DNA from: Prevotellaceae bacterium
GTDB taxonomy: Bacteria > Bacteroidota > Bacteroidia > Bacteroidales > Paludibacteraceae
Direction of reading: 5' to 3'
Assembly (NCBI GenBank): GCA_031270565.1
Contig: JAISXJ010000190.1
Span: 1 to 17,388, forward strand
Length of the DNA stretch: 17,388 nt
Position numbers and translations under genes: made by a program. The notes under the pieces were generated by a model that saw only the letters and a list, made by a program, of their open reading frames with translations, made no database searches and was not told where the DNA came from. Positions 8,517 through 15,437 of the stretch are shown one piece after another. How positions within the stretch are numbered: position 1 is the stretch's first letter; every line of letters starts with the position of its first letter.

Positions 8517-9121
8517 AACGATAACAGTATTTTACGAACCCAGAGCGGCATCAGTTGAATGTCGGTTTCGAGTTCTTTTTGTGAAACATTGGCTAAATGC
8601 GATTTGATAATTTCTAATTGCTGTTGCGTAACTTTGCCTTCGCCGATTTCGCGCAAAGCAGATACAATCAACATTAGAAGTTTGGATTTGTATGCCAAAC
8701 TTCGCGCTTCGGAAGTATGTTTGAACAAAATCCCTCTGCCTTTGCCGACTGCAATACGGCGGGGTGCGCCATCGGTTATAAATACGGCGTTAGCCGGTAC
8801 TTGCGAGGAAAGTCCCAAAGTGTTAAGCGCGTAACTGCCTGTCGGAACGATACGGATTTTATCGCGTTTGGCTATACCATAAGCGATTTCGTCAATAGAC
8901 GGAGACAAGTATTTTGTATGTATATACTTGTTTGTGTTGATTTTAGGATAGTAATAAATACCGTGTGCCACGCGCATTATCAAGCCCGATTTATGCAGGC
9001 GTTGCAATGCCTTAAAAACGGCTTCGTTGCTGCCGCACAAAGCAAAATCACCTGCAAAAAACAGTTTGCCCCTACGCTGACGTTTTATAATACTTTCTAT
9101 CTTATTTTCAGTTGATTCCAT
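8513..9121 (-). CDS. AbiEi-like (DUF6088) type IV antitoxin / transcriptional regulator
   Basis: 202 residues from the ATG at 9121. The reading frame opens at a TTG at 9148, but that codon lies inside the inverted-repeat operator, so the ATG (MESTENKIESI) is preferred. The N-terminal half looks like a winged helix: KLFFAGDFALCGSNEAVFKAL, then KSGLIMRVAHGIYYYPK, the pattern of DUF6088/AbiEi proteins. The rest (DEIAYGIAKRDKIRIVPTGS, then ALNTLGLS) matches the antitoxin core of this family. It would neutralise the AbiEii toxin and repress its own operon by binding promoter repeats. It overlaps the toxin gene by 4 nt. With the toxin truncated, the antitoxin may survive only as a regulator or relic. 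Confidence 0.82.
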   Translation of the reverse strand: MESTENKIESIIKRQRRGKLFFAGDFALCGSNEAVFKALQRLHKSGLIMRVAHGIYYYPKINTNKYIHTKYLSPSIDEIAYGIAKRDKIRIVPTGSYALNTLGLSSQVPANAVFITDGAPRRIAVGKGRGILFKHTSEARSLAYKSKLLMLIVSALREIGEGKVTQQQLEIIKSHLANVSQKELETDIQLMPLWVRKILLSL

Positions 9122-9138
9122 ATAAAAATACTTTTTTA

Positions 9139-9173
9139 TTTTGTCCAAAATATATTATAAATATTGGACAAAA
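9139..9173 (-). promoter_or_regulatory. Inverted-repeat operator of the AbiE operon
   Basis: TTTTGTCCAA (9139-9148) and TTGGACAAAA (9164-9173) are a perfect 10-bp inverted repeat, 25 bp centre to centre, between the predicted start of transcription and the ATG. AbiEi antitoxins are known to autoregulate by binding inverted repeats in their promoter, so this is the likely binding site. Confidence 0.7.
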
Positions 9174-9182
9174 TTCCGACTG

Positions 9183-9210
9183 CAAAGATACAATTTTTAG
9201 CGGACAGCAA
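9183..9210 (-). promoter_or_regulatory. Promoter of the AbiE operon
   Basis: On the minus strand a perfect -7 box TATCTTTG (9190-9183) lies 17 nt after a TTG (9210-9208), a weak -33 box. The start of transcription should fall around 9175, next to the operator arm at 9164-9173. Confidence 0.65.
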
Positions 9211-9212
9211 TA

Positions 9213-9249
9213 TTAGTTATTAGAGTGTAGTTATTAGCCGGTTACGGCT
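9213..9249. repeat. Dispersed AT-rich repeat (copy B) plus short palindrome
   Basis: Bases 9215-9237 are identical over 23 bp to 10599-10621, and 20 bp of this recur at 12568-12587. It overlaps AGCCG-GTTA-CGGCT (9236-9249), one of the tight-loop palindromes seen throughout the noncoding DNA. It sits directly upstream of the AbiE promoter. Confidence 0.75.
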
Positions 9250-9282
9250 TCAATATCAATAGTCGTTCTGTGCAGGGCATAG

Positions 9283-10497
9283 CTATTCTCCCAAGAGCCA
9301 ATCTACGACATTCAAATGCTCAATTCCGTTCATTTCAGCCGTAATAATGTCTGTAGAAATTATGTATTTTGGATAATTGTCTTTGATTGCCAGTAATGGT
9401 CTGATTTCTCTTTCTGCAGTATCCGGATTAGACATCGACCACGTTACCTGATAGTATTCAAAGCGATTTTGTGTATTTTTCACAATAAAATCCACTTCAT
9501 AAGTTCCAATTTTTCCAATCCAAACCCGTTTGCCCCGTCTGATTAATTCCAAAAAAACGATATTTTCCAAAATGTGCCCCATGTCTTGATACTGAAATTT
9601 TCCAAGTTCCAGATTTCTGAACCCAATATCAACAAGATAATACTTTTCTTGTGTTGTTAATTGCTGTTTCCCTTGAATATCAAAGCGATTAACCTGATAA
9701 AAAATAAATGAATCACATAAATATTGAATGTATTTTTCTACAGTAGCGCGGTGAATATCCTGATGTCCTTGTTTCATTGCTTTTGAAATACTGTTTGGCG
9801 AGACACAACTTCCGATATTTCCCATTAAATATTTTGCCAAGTTATCGAAACTTCGCCTGTTTTGAATAGTATAGCGTTGTTTTATGTCTTTGAAAATCAC
9901 AGTATTATAAACATCTTGCACGTATTTGTTTTGAATATTCGCACCAAGCTTTCGGAGCAATACGCCTTGCGGTAGAGACGTTTCATAAAGATAATCTCTG
10001 AAAAGTTCGTATTTGTCATAGTTTTCTGTTTGCTCTGCCTTGCAAAATTCAGCAAAAGAAAACGGCAAAATGTGTATCGTAATATAACGCCCCGACAACA
10101 AAGTGGCCAAGTCATTTGACAGAAAATAAGCATTTGAGCCTGTTACATAGAGGTCAATGTTTTTTCCCACAAAAAGCCCATCAATCAGGCGTTCAAAACC
10201 TGAAATTTGCTGTGGTTCGTCAATGAAAATGTAATTTAATTTGTCTTTTTGCAGTTTAGAAAAAATATGGTCGTAAACGGTTTTCCAATCAACATTTTCT
10301 TCAAAAAGTGGCTCTTCAAAATTGTAGAACTGTATGCAATCGTCCGAAACGCCCGAATTTCGCAGTTTTTCAGCAAAAATACCCAAAAGAGTTGATTTTC
10401 CTGAACGGCGCAGACCTGTTACAACTTTTATAATATGTTCGCCCTTTAGTTTTTCTAACTCATTGACGAAATTTTCCCGAATTACTATATTGCTCAT
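9283..10497 (-). CDS. AAA+ ATPase with DUF4143 domain (COG1373 type)
   Basis: 404 residues from the ATG at 10497; a TTG two codons upstream is less likely. The N-terminal AAA_14 domain has Walker A GLRRSGKST (28-36), Walker B YIFIDEP with D93-E94, and a sensor-like VTGSNA just downstream. After about residue 200 comes the DUF4143 region (KYLMGNIGS, then SPNSISKAM, then YQVNRFDIQGK). The end carries EVDFIVKN and YYQVTW, a degenerate PD-(D/E)XK nuclease-like core in which the usual EVK is QVT. Proteins of this family are abundant in Bacteroidota and archaea; their function is not settled. The gene is a single transcription unit with its own perfect promoter, beside a toxin-antitoxin remnant, so an accessory or defence-related role is possible but unproven. 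Confidence 0.9.
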   Translation of the reverse strand: MSNIVIRENFVNELEKLKGEHIIKVVTGLRRSGKSTLLGIFAEKLRNSGVSDDCIQFYNFEEPLFEENVDWKTVYDHIFSKLQKDKLNYIFIDEPQQISGFERLIDGLFVGKNIDLYVTGSNAYFLSNDLATLLSGRYITIHILPFSFAEFCKAEQTENYDKYELFRDYLYETSLPQGVLLRKLGANIQNKYVQDVYNTVIFKDIKQRYTIQNRRSFDNLAKYLMGNIGSCVSPNSISKAMKQGHQDIHRATVEKYIQYLCDSFIFYQVNRFDIQGKQQLTTQEKYYLVDIGFRNLELGKFQYQDMGHILENIVFLELIRRGKRVWIGKIGTYEVDFIVKNTQNRFEYYQVTWSMSNPDTAEREIRPLLAIKDNYPKYIISTDIITAEMNGIEHLNVVDWLLGE

Positions 10498-10552
10498 AAT
10501 CAATTATTTTACATTCAACTTTATCAAAACTTCGATTTTTTATAAGTTTCGA

Positions 10553-10583
10553 CAAAGATACGTTTTTGATATGATATGGCAAA
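10553..10583 (-). promoter_or_regulatory. Consensus Bacteroidetes promoter of the AAA/DUF4143 gene
   Basis: On the minus strand TTTG (10583-10580), then 19 nt, then TATCTTTG (10560-10553): an exact match to the -33/-7 consensus with ideal spacing, about 55 nt before the ATG. Confidence 0.85.
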
Positions 10584-10589
10584 CTGTGA

Positions 10590-10660
10590 ATAGTTAGTAG
10601 TTATTAGAGTGTAGTTATTAGTGAATAACGAATAGTGAATAGTGAATAATGAATAAATTG
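10590..10660. repeat. Dispersed repeat (copy C) and GTGAATA heptamer run
   Basis: Contains the 23-bp repeat shared with 9215-9237 and then a degenerate run of GTGAATA and ATGAATA heptamers at about 10621-10656. It lies immediately upstream of the ATPase promoter. Confidence 0.75.
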
Positions 10661-10667
10661 GGCCGTA

Positions 10668-10726
10668 GGGGCGACCCTTGCGGTCGTCCAAAATGCAGAC
10701 AATCTGGTCGCCCCAAATGCGGACAT
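10668..10726. repeat. TAGGGGCGACC palindrome with a duplicated arm
   Basis: GGGCGACC (10669-10676), loop CTTGC, GGTCGTCC (10682-10689): an 8-bp stem with one G-T pair, preceded by GTAGGG. The right arm and following bases (10682-10702) recur imperfectly at 10706-10726, 17 of 21 positions matching. It belongs to the same intergenic palindrome family as 166-187. Confidence 0.65.
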
Positions 10727-10773
10727 TTCAAACAATATGATTGACCAAATGGGGGCAGAAAGGGCAGAGGCAA

Positions 10774-11053
10774 GCCCTGAAAGGGCGAAATCCGTTGAGT
10801 TGTCCTGAATTGAAAATCGGCGAAGCCAATTGTCTGAAAGACAACATCTTCATAACCGCAGGTCAGCGACCTGCGGAAAACGACGCCCTCCTATCCTCTG
10901 CCTGCAAGGCAGGACTTTTTATCACATGTCGCACCTTTCAGGTGCAGGTTCGCACGGCGACTTTTTCCGCAAACTGCGCTATCGCTTGTATGCGGTTATG
11001 AAAATTCTGCCTTGCAGGCAGTCTGGGAAGCCGTTTTTTTGTCCGTTAGGACA
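10774..11053. repeat. Cluster of eight tight-loop palindromes, no gene
   Basis: Eight short perfect inverted repeats with 3- or 4-nt loops lie in 280 bp: GCCCT-GAA-AGGGC (10774), GGC-GAA-GCC (10819), TTGTCT-GAA-AGACAA (10830), CCGCAGGTC-AGC-GACCTGCGG (10856), CCTGC-AAG-GCAGG (10901), GCACCT-TTC-AGGTGC (10931), CTGCCT-TGC-AGGCAG (11007) and TGTCC-GTTA-GGACA (11040). Open frames here show no recognisable domain. None has a proper terminator T-run, although seven Ts precede the last one. Confidence 0.8.
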
Positions 11054-11080
11054 TATACTTTTATAGTGGTTAGTTAGTAG

Positions 11081-12508
11081 TTAATCATTAATCATCGGGG
11101 TACGTCTTTCGAGCAGAATAACATTCTCCACGTGATGCGTATGGGGAAACATATCCACCGGCTGCACCCGTTTGACAGTGTAAAATTCATCCATCAACGC
11201 CACATCACGCGCTTGTGTGGCAGGGTTGCAACTGACATAGACAATTTTCTGCGGAGCGGCAAAAAGGATTGCCTTAATAACGTCGGCATGCATGCCGGCA
11301 CGGGGCGGGTCGGTGATAATCACATCCGGACGACCGTGCGCCGCAATAAATGCTTCGGTAAGAACATCTTTCATATCCCCCGCCAAAAAGCTGACATTGG
11401 TTACGCCATTGAGTTGCGCGTTGATGTGAGCGTCGGCAATGGCTTCCGGCACATATTCAATGCCGATGACTTCCCGCGCCTGCCGCGCCACAAAAAGAGC
11501 GATGGAGCCGGCGCCGGTGTAGAGATCATAGACCAGCTCATTACCCGAAAGGTCGGCAAAGGTGCGCACCACTTTATAGAGTTCGCAGGCTTGTTCGGAA
11601 TTGGTCTGAAAGAACGATTTCGCGCCAATCTTGAAACGCAATCCCTCTATCTCCTCATAGATAGCCTCCGTGCCGTGAAAGCGGTGAATCTCCTGATCGG
11701 CAATGGTGTCATTACATTTTTGATTAATGACATACAGCAACGATGTTATCTCCGGAAATGTCTCCGCCAGAAAGCCGAGCAATGCTTCCCGTGCCGGTTT
11801 ATCTTCGTAGAAAAAGACCGTTACCACCATCAGTTCCCCGATGGAGGTGGTGCGAATCATCAGGGTACGGAGAAAACCCGCCTGTTGCCGCAGGTCGAAG
11901 AATGTCAGTTGATGTTCCAGAGCATAGCGACGTACCGCGTTTCGGATATGGTTCGAGATATCCTCCTGCAGCCAGCACCGTTGAATGTCAAGCACCTTGT
12001 CAAACATACCGGGTATGTGAAATCCCACGACATTCATGGTGTCGAACTGTTTGCCCGACGCGATTTCCTCGCAGGTCATCCAGCGTTTATTGGAAAAGGT
12101 ATATTCCAGTTTGTTTCGGTAGAAAAGCCTTTTTTCTGAGCCGAGAATGGGCATAACCGGCGGCAACGCTATTTTGCCGAGCCGTTGCAATGTGTCTGCG
12201 ACCTGCTTTTCTTTGTAACGTAACTGTTCTTCGTAGGGCAGATTTTGCCATTTGCAGCCGCCGCAGATGCCGAAATGTTCGCAGGCGGGCGCTGTCCTGA
12301 CGGGCGAATAGCTGTGAAACCTCACGACGCGTCCCTCAAGGAAACGGCTTTTTTTCTTTGTAATCTGTACATCCACCACGTCGCCCGGAACGGCATAAGC
12401 GGTAAACAGCGCCATGCCATCGAATTTGGCAATAGCCTTACCTTCAGCTGCTACATCGGTGATAGTGATATTGGTTATCAGGGGGAGAGGTTTGTGTTTT
12501 CGAGCCAT
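11081..12508 (-). CDS. rlmD: 23S rRNA (uracil-C5)-methyltransferase RlmD
   Basis: 475 residues. Transfers a methyl group from SAM to C5 of a uracil in 23S rRNA (U1939 in E. coli numbering). Residues about 8-65 form a TRAM RNA-binding domain. C76, C82, C85 (CEHFGICGGCKW) and C178 (QRCW) match the 4Fe-4S ligands of RlmD. The Rossmann domain has DLYTGAGSIALFVA, then DPPRAG, the catalytic nucleophile C427 in SCNPATQARD, and the general-base glutamate E461 in HHVEN. Length and all motifs are intact. The family also includes RlmC/RlmCD and TrmA; the iron-sulfur cysteines and TRAM domain favour RlmD, but the exact target uracil is not certain. It stands alone between repeat-rich spacers, with its own -7 box 35 nt before the ATG. 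Confidence 0.95.
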   Translation of the reverse strand: MARKHKPLPLITNITITDVAAEGKAIAKFDGMALFTAYAVPGDVVDVQITKKKSRFLEGRVVRFHSYSPVRTAPACEHFGICGGCKWQNLPYEEQLRYKEKQVADTLQRLGKIALPPVMPILGSEKRLFYRNKLEYTFSNKRWMTCEEIASGKQFDTMNVVGFHIPGMFDKVLDIQRCWLQEDISNHIRNAVRRYALEHQLTFFDLRQQAGFLRTLMIRTTSIGELMVVTVFFYEDKPAREALLGFLAETFPEITSLLYVINQKCNDTIADQEIHRFHGTEAIYEEIEGLRFKIGAKSFFQTNSEQACELYKVVRTFADLSGNELVYDLYTGAGSIALFVARQAREVIGIEYVPEAIADAHINAQLNGVTNVSFLAGDMKDVLTEAFIAAHGRPDVIITDPPRAGMHADVIKAILFAAPQKIVYVSCNPATQARDVALMDEFYTVKRVQPVDMFPHTHHVENVILLERRTPMIND

Positions 12509-12542
12509 AAACGTATGTTCTGTCGTGTTGATTTGCAGGGGA

Positions 12543-12550
12543 CAAAGATA
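12543..12550 (-). promoter_or_regulatory. -7 box of the rlmD promoter
   Basis: Perfect TATCTTTG on the minus strand, 35 nt upstream of the rlmD ATG. No TTTG lies at the -33 distance; that position falls within dispersed repeat copy D. Confidence 0.6.
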
Positions 12551-12560
12551 CGCCTTTTTT

Positions 12561-12745
12561 AGTTTTTAGTTATTAGAGTGTAGTTAGTAGTGAATAGTGA
12601 AAATTTTTTTTTTAGAGTTTAGTTTTTAGCCACGAAACAACGTTCGGCGTAGCCAATACACGAAATCTATTCACTGAAAACTGATAACTTTTGAGACAGC
12701 CCCATTTTTCACAGGATTAACAGGATGCTCAAGATAATGATTTTT
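12561..12745. repeat. Repeat-filled spacer between rlmD and the glycan operon
   Basis: Holds dispersed repeat copy D (12568-12587), a related AGAGTTTAGTTTTTAG segment (12614-12629), TTTAGCCACGAAA (12627), TTCACTGAAAACTGA (12670-12684, repeated at 12752-12766), TTTTGAGACAGC (12689-12700, repeated at 8162-8173) and a CACAGGATTAACAGGAT segment (12710). No gene and no clear terminator for the operon is seen. Confidence 0.7.
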
Positions 12746-13807
12746 TTATTGTTCACTGAAAACTGAAAATTCTTGGCTCTTTTTATAGCGCCTCAAAAAA
12801 AGACTTAACCATTTTTTTACAAAAACCATTTTAAAAAGTCCTGCTAACGAACCAATTCCGTATGAAAAATGAAGTAAAACAAACGACGCCAAAAGATAGA
12901 AAAAACTCCGTCGCTTCGACAATGAAATTTGAACACATAAAAAACAAATCAAACCAAGATATAATAATGCACTCAATCCTGACAATAGCGCCAGATGACA
13001 ATAAAATACCGAAAAAATCAACGGGACAACCAGCGACAAAATAAATATCAATGGCACAAAATGCCGAATGGAAAGAGAATCAAACATTTTAGTGTAATAA
13101 ACTGTCAATAAATTCCATTTGCCATTTTGATAATTGTTTTTCATCAGAGCGTTAAATGTTTCCCGTGCATAATAAATACAATAAGTATCGGGAATCAACA
13201 GGATTTTTCCACCGCCCCGTTTAATCCGTTTATTCAATTCAATATCCTGATTTCTGACCAGTTTCTCATTGTATAAACCATATTTTTCAAAAACTTCTTT
13301 TCTGTAACAACCGAAAGGCACAGTATCTACTTCGATGATTTTGTCCGTTCCCAACCGAAACATCGAATTACCTACTCCAAAAGGATGAGATAATACTTCT
13401 TTTATAGCCAAAGTTTTAGGCGTTTTATTTAAAACATCGGTAATCCAACAAACGCCTACATTCTCGACATTCAATTTTACTAATTGTTCGGATAATATTC
13501 CAATATAATCGGATGGATAAAAAGCATGAGCATCAATTCTGATTATGATATTTCCCATTGAGTTTTTGATACCGGTATTCATTGCATACGGTACAACTTT
13601 ATATGGATTATCCAACAATTTTATGAATCTGTATTTTTCCTGATATTCTAAAATTATCTCACGAGTTTTGTCCGTACTTCGCCCGTCAACAAATAGCAAT
13701 TCTATATTTTCAACAGGGTAATCTTGTTGGATGATTGACTCAATACATTTTACAATGTATTTTTCTTCGTTGTAGGTGGGGCAGATGATGGAAACAAAGG
13801 GTGTCAT
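12746..13807 (-). CDS. GT2 family glycosyltransferase, membrane-anchored
   Basis: 353 residues. The GT-A domain starts at once: VSIICPTYNEE (5-15), VDGRSTDKT with D41, the metal-binding DAH at 92-94 (RIDAHAF), and RNQDIELNKRI around 185, which supplies the acceptor-side acid residue. After about 240 there are three or so hydrophobic segments, likely membrane helices, and a basic tail. The pattern resembles ExoA-type GT2 enzymes that add sugars to lipid-linked intermediates at the inner face of the membrane. It is the last gene of the operon, 6 bp after the GT4 gene. Its last eight residues (EFSVFSEQ) and stop are coded by a dispersed repeat. Its first 16 codons are duplicated exactly at 15441-15492. 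The sugar and acceptor are unknown. Confidence 0.9.
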   Translation of the reverse strand: MTPFVSIICPTYNEEKYIVKCIESIIQQDYPVENIELLFVDGRSTDKTREIILEYQEKYRFIKLLDNPYKVVPYAMNTGIKNSMGNIIIRIDAHAFYPSDYIGILSEQLVKLNVENVGVCWITDVLNKTPKTLAIKEVLSHPFGVGNSMFRLGTDKIIEVDTVPFGCYRKEVFEKYGLYNEKLVRNQDIELNKRIKRGGGKILLIPDTYCIYYARETFNALMKNNYQNGKWNLLTVYYTKMFDSLSIRHFVPLIFILSLVVPLIFSVFYCHLALLSGLSALLYLGLICFLCVQISLSKRRSFFYLLASFVLLHFSYGIGSLAGLFKMVFVKKWLSLFLRRYKKSQEFSVFSEQ

Positions 13808-13813
13808 ATTTCT

Positions 13814-14974
13814 TTATCTGATTTTCGCCATCTCCCGAAATACTTCATTCCATTGGGAAACGATTGTTTCTTCATCAAAAGGAGCGGAATTGGCTTTTTC
13901 GTATGAACTTATACTCATCCTTTCGAGTAAATCACGGTTGTTATTCAGCAATTGAATTTTTTCGATTAGAAACGACACTATTCTATCGCTGATTTTACCC
14001 GAATAAATTGTTTTTTTGCGATGATTCCAAACCTTCGGATTGGGTGTACTGTCAGGATTGAAAAACCACCAGGCAGGATCGGTAAGAAAACCGTTTTCGC
14101 CTTCTTCCACCATTTCAGGGATGGCATATAACCTGGATGCAAGTACGGTACAGCCGGCTTTCATGGCCTCAAGTATGGTCATCCCAAAACTTTCATCACT
14201 CGTCGGTTGTAACAAAATATTGGTATCTGCATATATCTTTTCCATTTGCTCCGGGCTAAACTTGAAATCAAGTAGCGTTATTCCCAAATCGGTTATTTTT
14301 TTACATAAATCACGACCTATAACGTCAAGGTTTGTTATTATCGTCAATAATATATTATCGTACCCCGCATTGCGTAATTTTTGATAAGCTTCCACAACTT
14401 CCAAACCGCCTTTAGATAAAAAACGCAGCCCCTGCACACAATAAAGCAGCTTCAATTCTTTCCTGCGGCTTTTTGTTTTTATTACACTGCGAGAAATATT
14501 ATTGTTACTTGGAATCAATGCATATATAGTTTTCCTGATAACCGTTTCCGGTATCTTCCCGCAAACCGATTCAAATGTGTCCCGACAGGCGTCACTCCAA
14601 AAAATCAATGCTGATAAATGCGAGTTGTTAAGATTTTTTTTGACCTTTCTTTTTCCCAAAAAGGATTTATTCCTCCCCAAACAGTAATGAAATAATGCCG
14701 TCGGGTTTTCTACATGGATAAAATATGGACTGTCGGTATCCAAAAACCTGTTGCATGAACCGTATAAATCATATCCTTTTGGTGGCCTTATTACTTGAAT
14801 GACACCCAAAACATCAAAAATGCGGTTTCGGACAATTTTTGAGAGAACCGATTTTAACTTTGAGGTTGAACTGTACAGTTGACTATTGCTAAAGACAAGC
14901 TTTGCCGCCAAATCTGTTCTTAAAAAGAGGGGCTTCATAAAGCCGCGTGCGGATGTTGCAAAAAATATATTCAT
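13814..14974 (-). CDS. GT4 family glycosyltransferase (GT-B fold)
   Basis: 386 residues. The C-terminal GT-B domain is recognisable: LLYCVQGLRFLSKGGLEVV (about 177-194) fits the strand and loop where GT4 enzymes start their donor domain, and ESFGMTILEAMKAG has the E-X7-E pair E261/E269 that binds the nucleotide-sugar; IPEMVEEGENGFL follows as usual. The N-terminal acceptor domain is more divergent, as expected. Cytoplasmic or membrane-associated; would transfer a sugar to a growing surface polysaccharide or O-antigen-like glycan. It starts 17 bp after the FkbM-tail chimera and ends 6 bp before the GT2 gene, so the three are probably co-transcribed. Confidence 0.9.
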   Translation of the reverse strand: MNIFFATSARGFMKPLFLRTDLAAKLVFSNSQLYSSTSKLKSVLSKIVRNRIFDVLGVIQVIRPPKGYDLYGSCNRFLDTDSPYFIHVENPTALFHYCLGRNKSFLGKRKVKKNLNNSHLSALIFWSDACRDTFESVCGKIPETVIRKTIYALIPSNNNISRSVIKTKSRRKELKLLYCVQGLRFLSKGGLEVVEAYQKLRNAGYDNILLTIITNLDVIGRDLCKKITDLGITLLDFKFSPEQMEKIYADTNILLQPTSDESFGMTILEAMKAGCTVLASRLYAIPEMVEEGENGFLTDPAWWFFNPDSTPNPKVWNHRKKTIYSGKISDRIVSFLIEKIQLLNNNRDLLERMSISSYEKANSAPFDEETIVSQWNEVFREMAKIR

Positions 14975-14991
14975 AATTTCATGGATTTATA

Positions 14992-15375
14992 TCAAATAAC
15001 TGTATTACACGCTCCCACTAAAATTTTTTCCTGAATGTCAGTAGGGCAAGTATTCACTATGGAAAAAGTATATTCCGGCACGCATTGCTTTATCATGGGC
15101 GGAATTTCAAAAAAATCTTTGCCCGTATGATAAACTGAAATTAAGAGTACCGGCTTGTCTCGCTTTATTGTTTCAAGACCGCCTTTAATCGCATAATATT
15201 CAAAACCCTCAACACTCCCATTATCTAAAACTCCCAGTAACACATTGCCGCCGTTGCGGTTAAGAAAAGCGCATAAAGTTTCAAAAAGTGATTCGGGAGG
15301 TTTGTTTTTTGCTCTTTTAAACTCAACCGAAACGCCTTCGCCCGGCTTTAATATGTTAGGAATATTGATGTTCAT
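14992..15375 (-). CDS. Chimeric ORF: AlbA_2 head fused to FkbM methyltransferase tail
   Basis: 127 residues. Residues 1-57 look like the start of an AlbA_2 (Schlafen-type) DNA-binding domain: GEGVSVEFKRAKN, then ETLCAFLNRNGGNVLLGVLDNG. Residues 58-127 look like the end of an FkbM-family SAM methyltransferase: EYYAIKGGLETIKRDKP, then LLISVYHTGKDFFEIP, then VPEYTF. The join lies around SVEGF (nt 15199-15210), where both families have a similar short segment (DNGxVEG in one, D-I-E-G-F-E in the other). Neither domain is complete: AlbA_2 lacks its end, and FkbM lacks its SAM-binding part. The product is probably non-functional. The ATG overlaps the stop of an upstream partial frame as ATGA, as if the head still carries its original operon junction. 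Family assignments rest on motif recognition by eye. Confidence 0.7.
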   Translation of the reverse strand: MNINIPNILKPGEGVSVEFKRAKNKPPESLFETLCAFLNRNGGNVLLGVLDNGSVEGFEYYAIKGGLETIKRDKPVLLISVYHTGKDFFEIPPMIKQCVPEYTFSIVNTCPTDIQEKILVGACNTVI

Positions 15376-15437
15376 TCAACAAGGTTAATTCTTTTTTTGA
15401 GTTCCTGTTTTCGGGCAATACCTACGGTGTGCGGCAA
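15372..15437 (-). pseudogene. C-terminal remnant of an unrecognised gene
   Basis: A frame reading LPHTVGIARKQELKK and ending in NLVE stops at 15372-15374 with an ATGA overlap onto the AlbA_2 head. It has no start of its own and joins the GT2 remnant at about 15427-15437. It looks like the last 21 codons of the gene that preceded the AlbA_2 gene in its original locus. I do not recognise the family. Confidence 0.45.

Noticed and set aside
9148..9148. TTG start for the antitoxin
   Set aside because: It lies inside the inverted-repeat operator and an ATG follows nine codons later.
11040..11053. Terminator for rlmD
   Set aside because: The stem is only 5 bp and the run of Ts is on the wrong side for the minus-strand transcript.
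10741..11066. Open frames of 78 and 86 codons
   Set aside because: They are read through the palindrome cluster and owe their length to base composition; no domain or plausible start context.
11132..12139. 335-codon plus-strand open frame opposite rlmD
   Set aside because: Antisense shadow of an intact, motif-complete rlmD; its translation has no recognisable domain.
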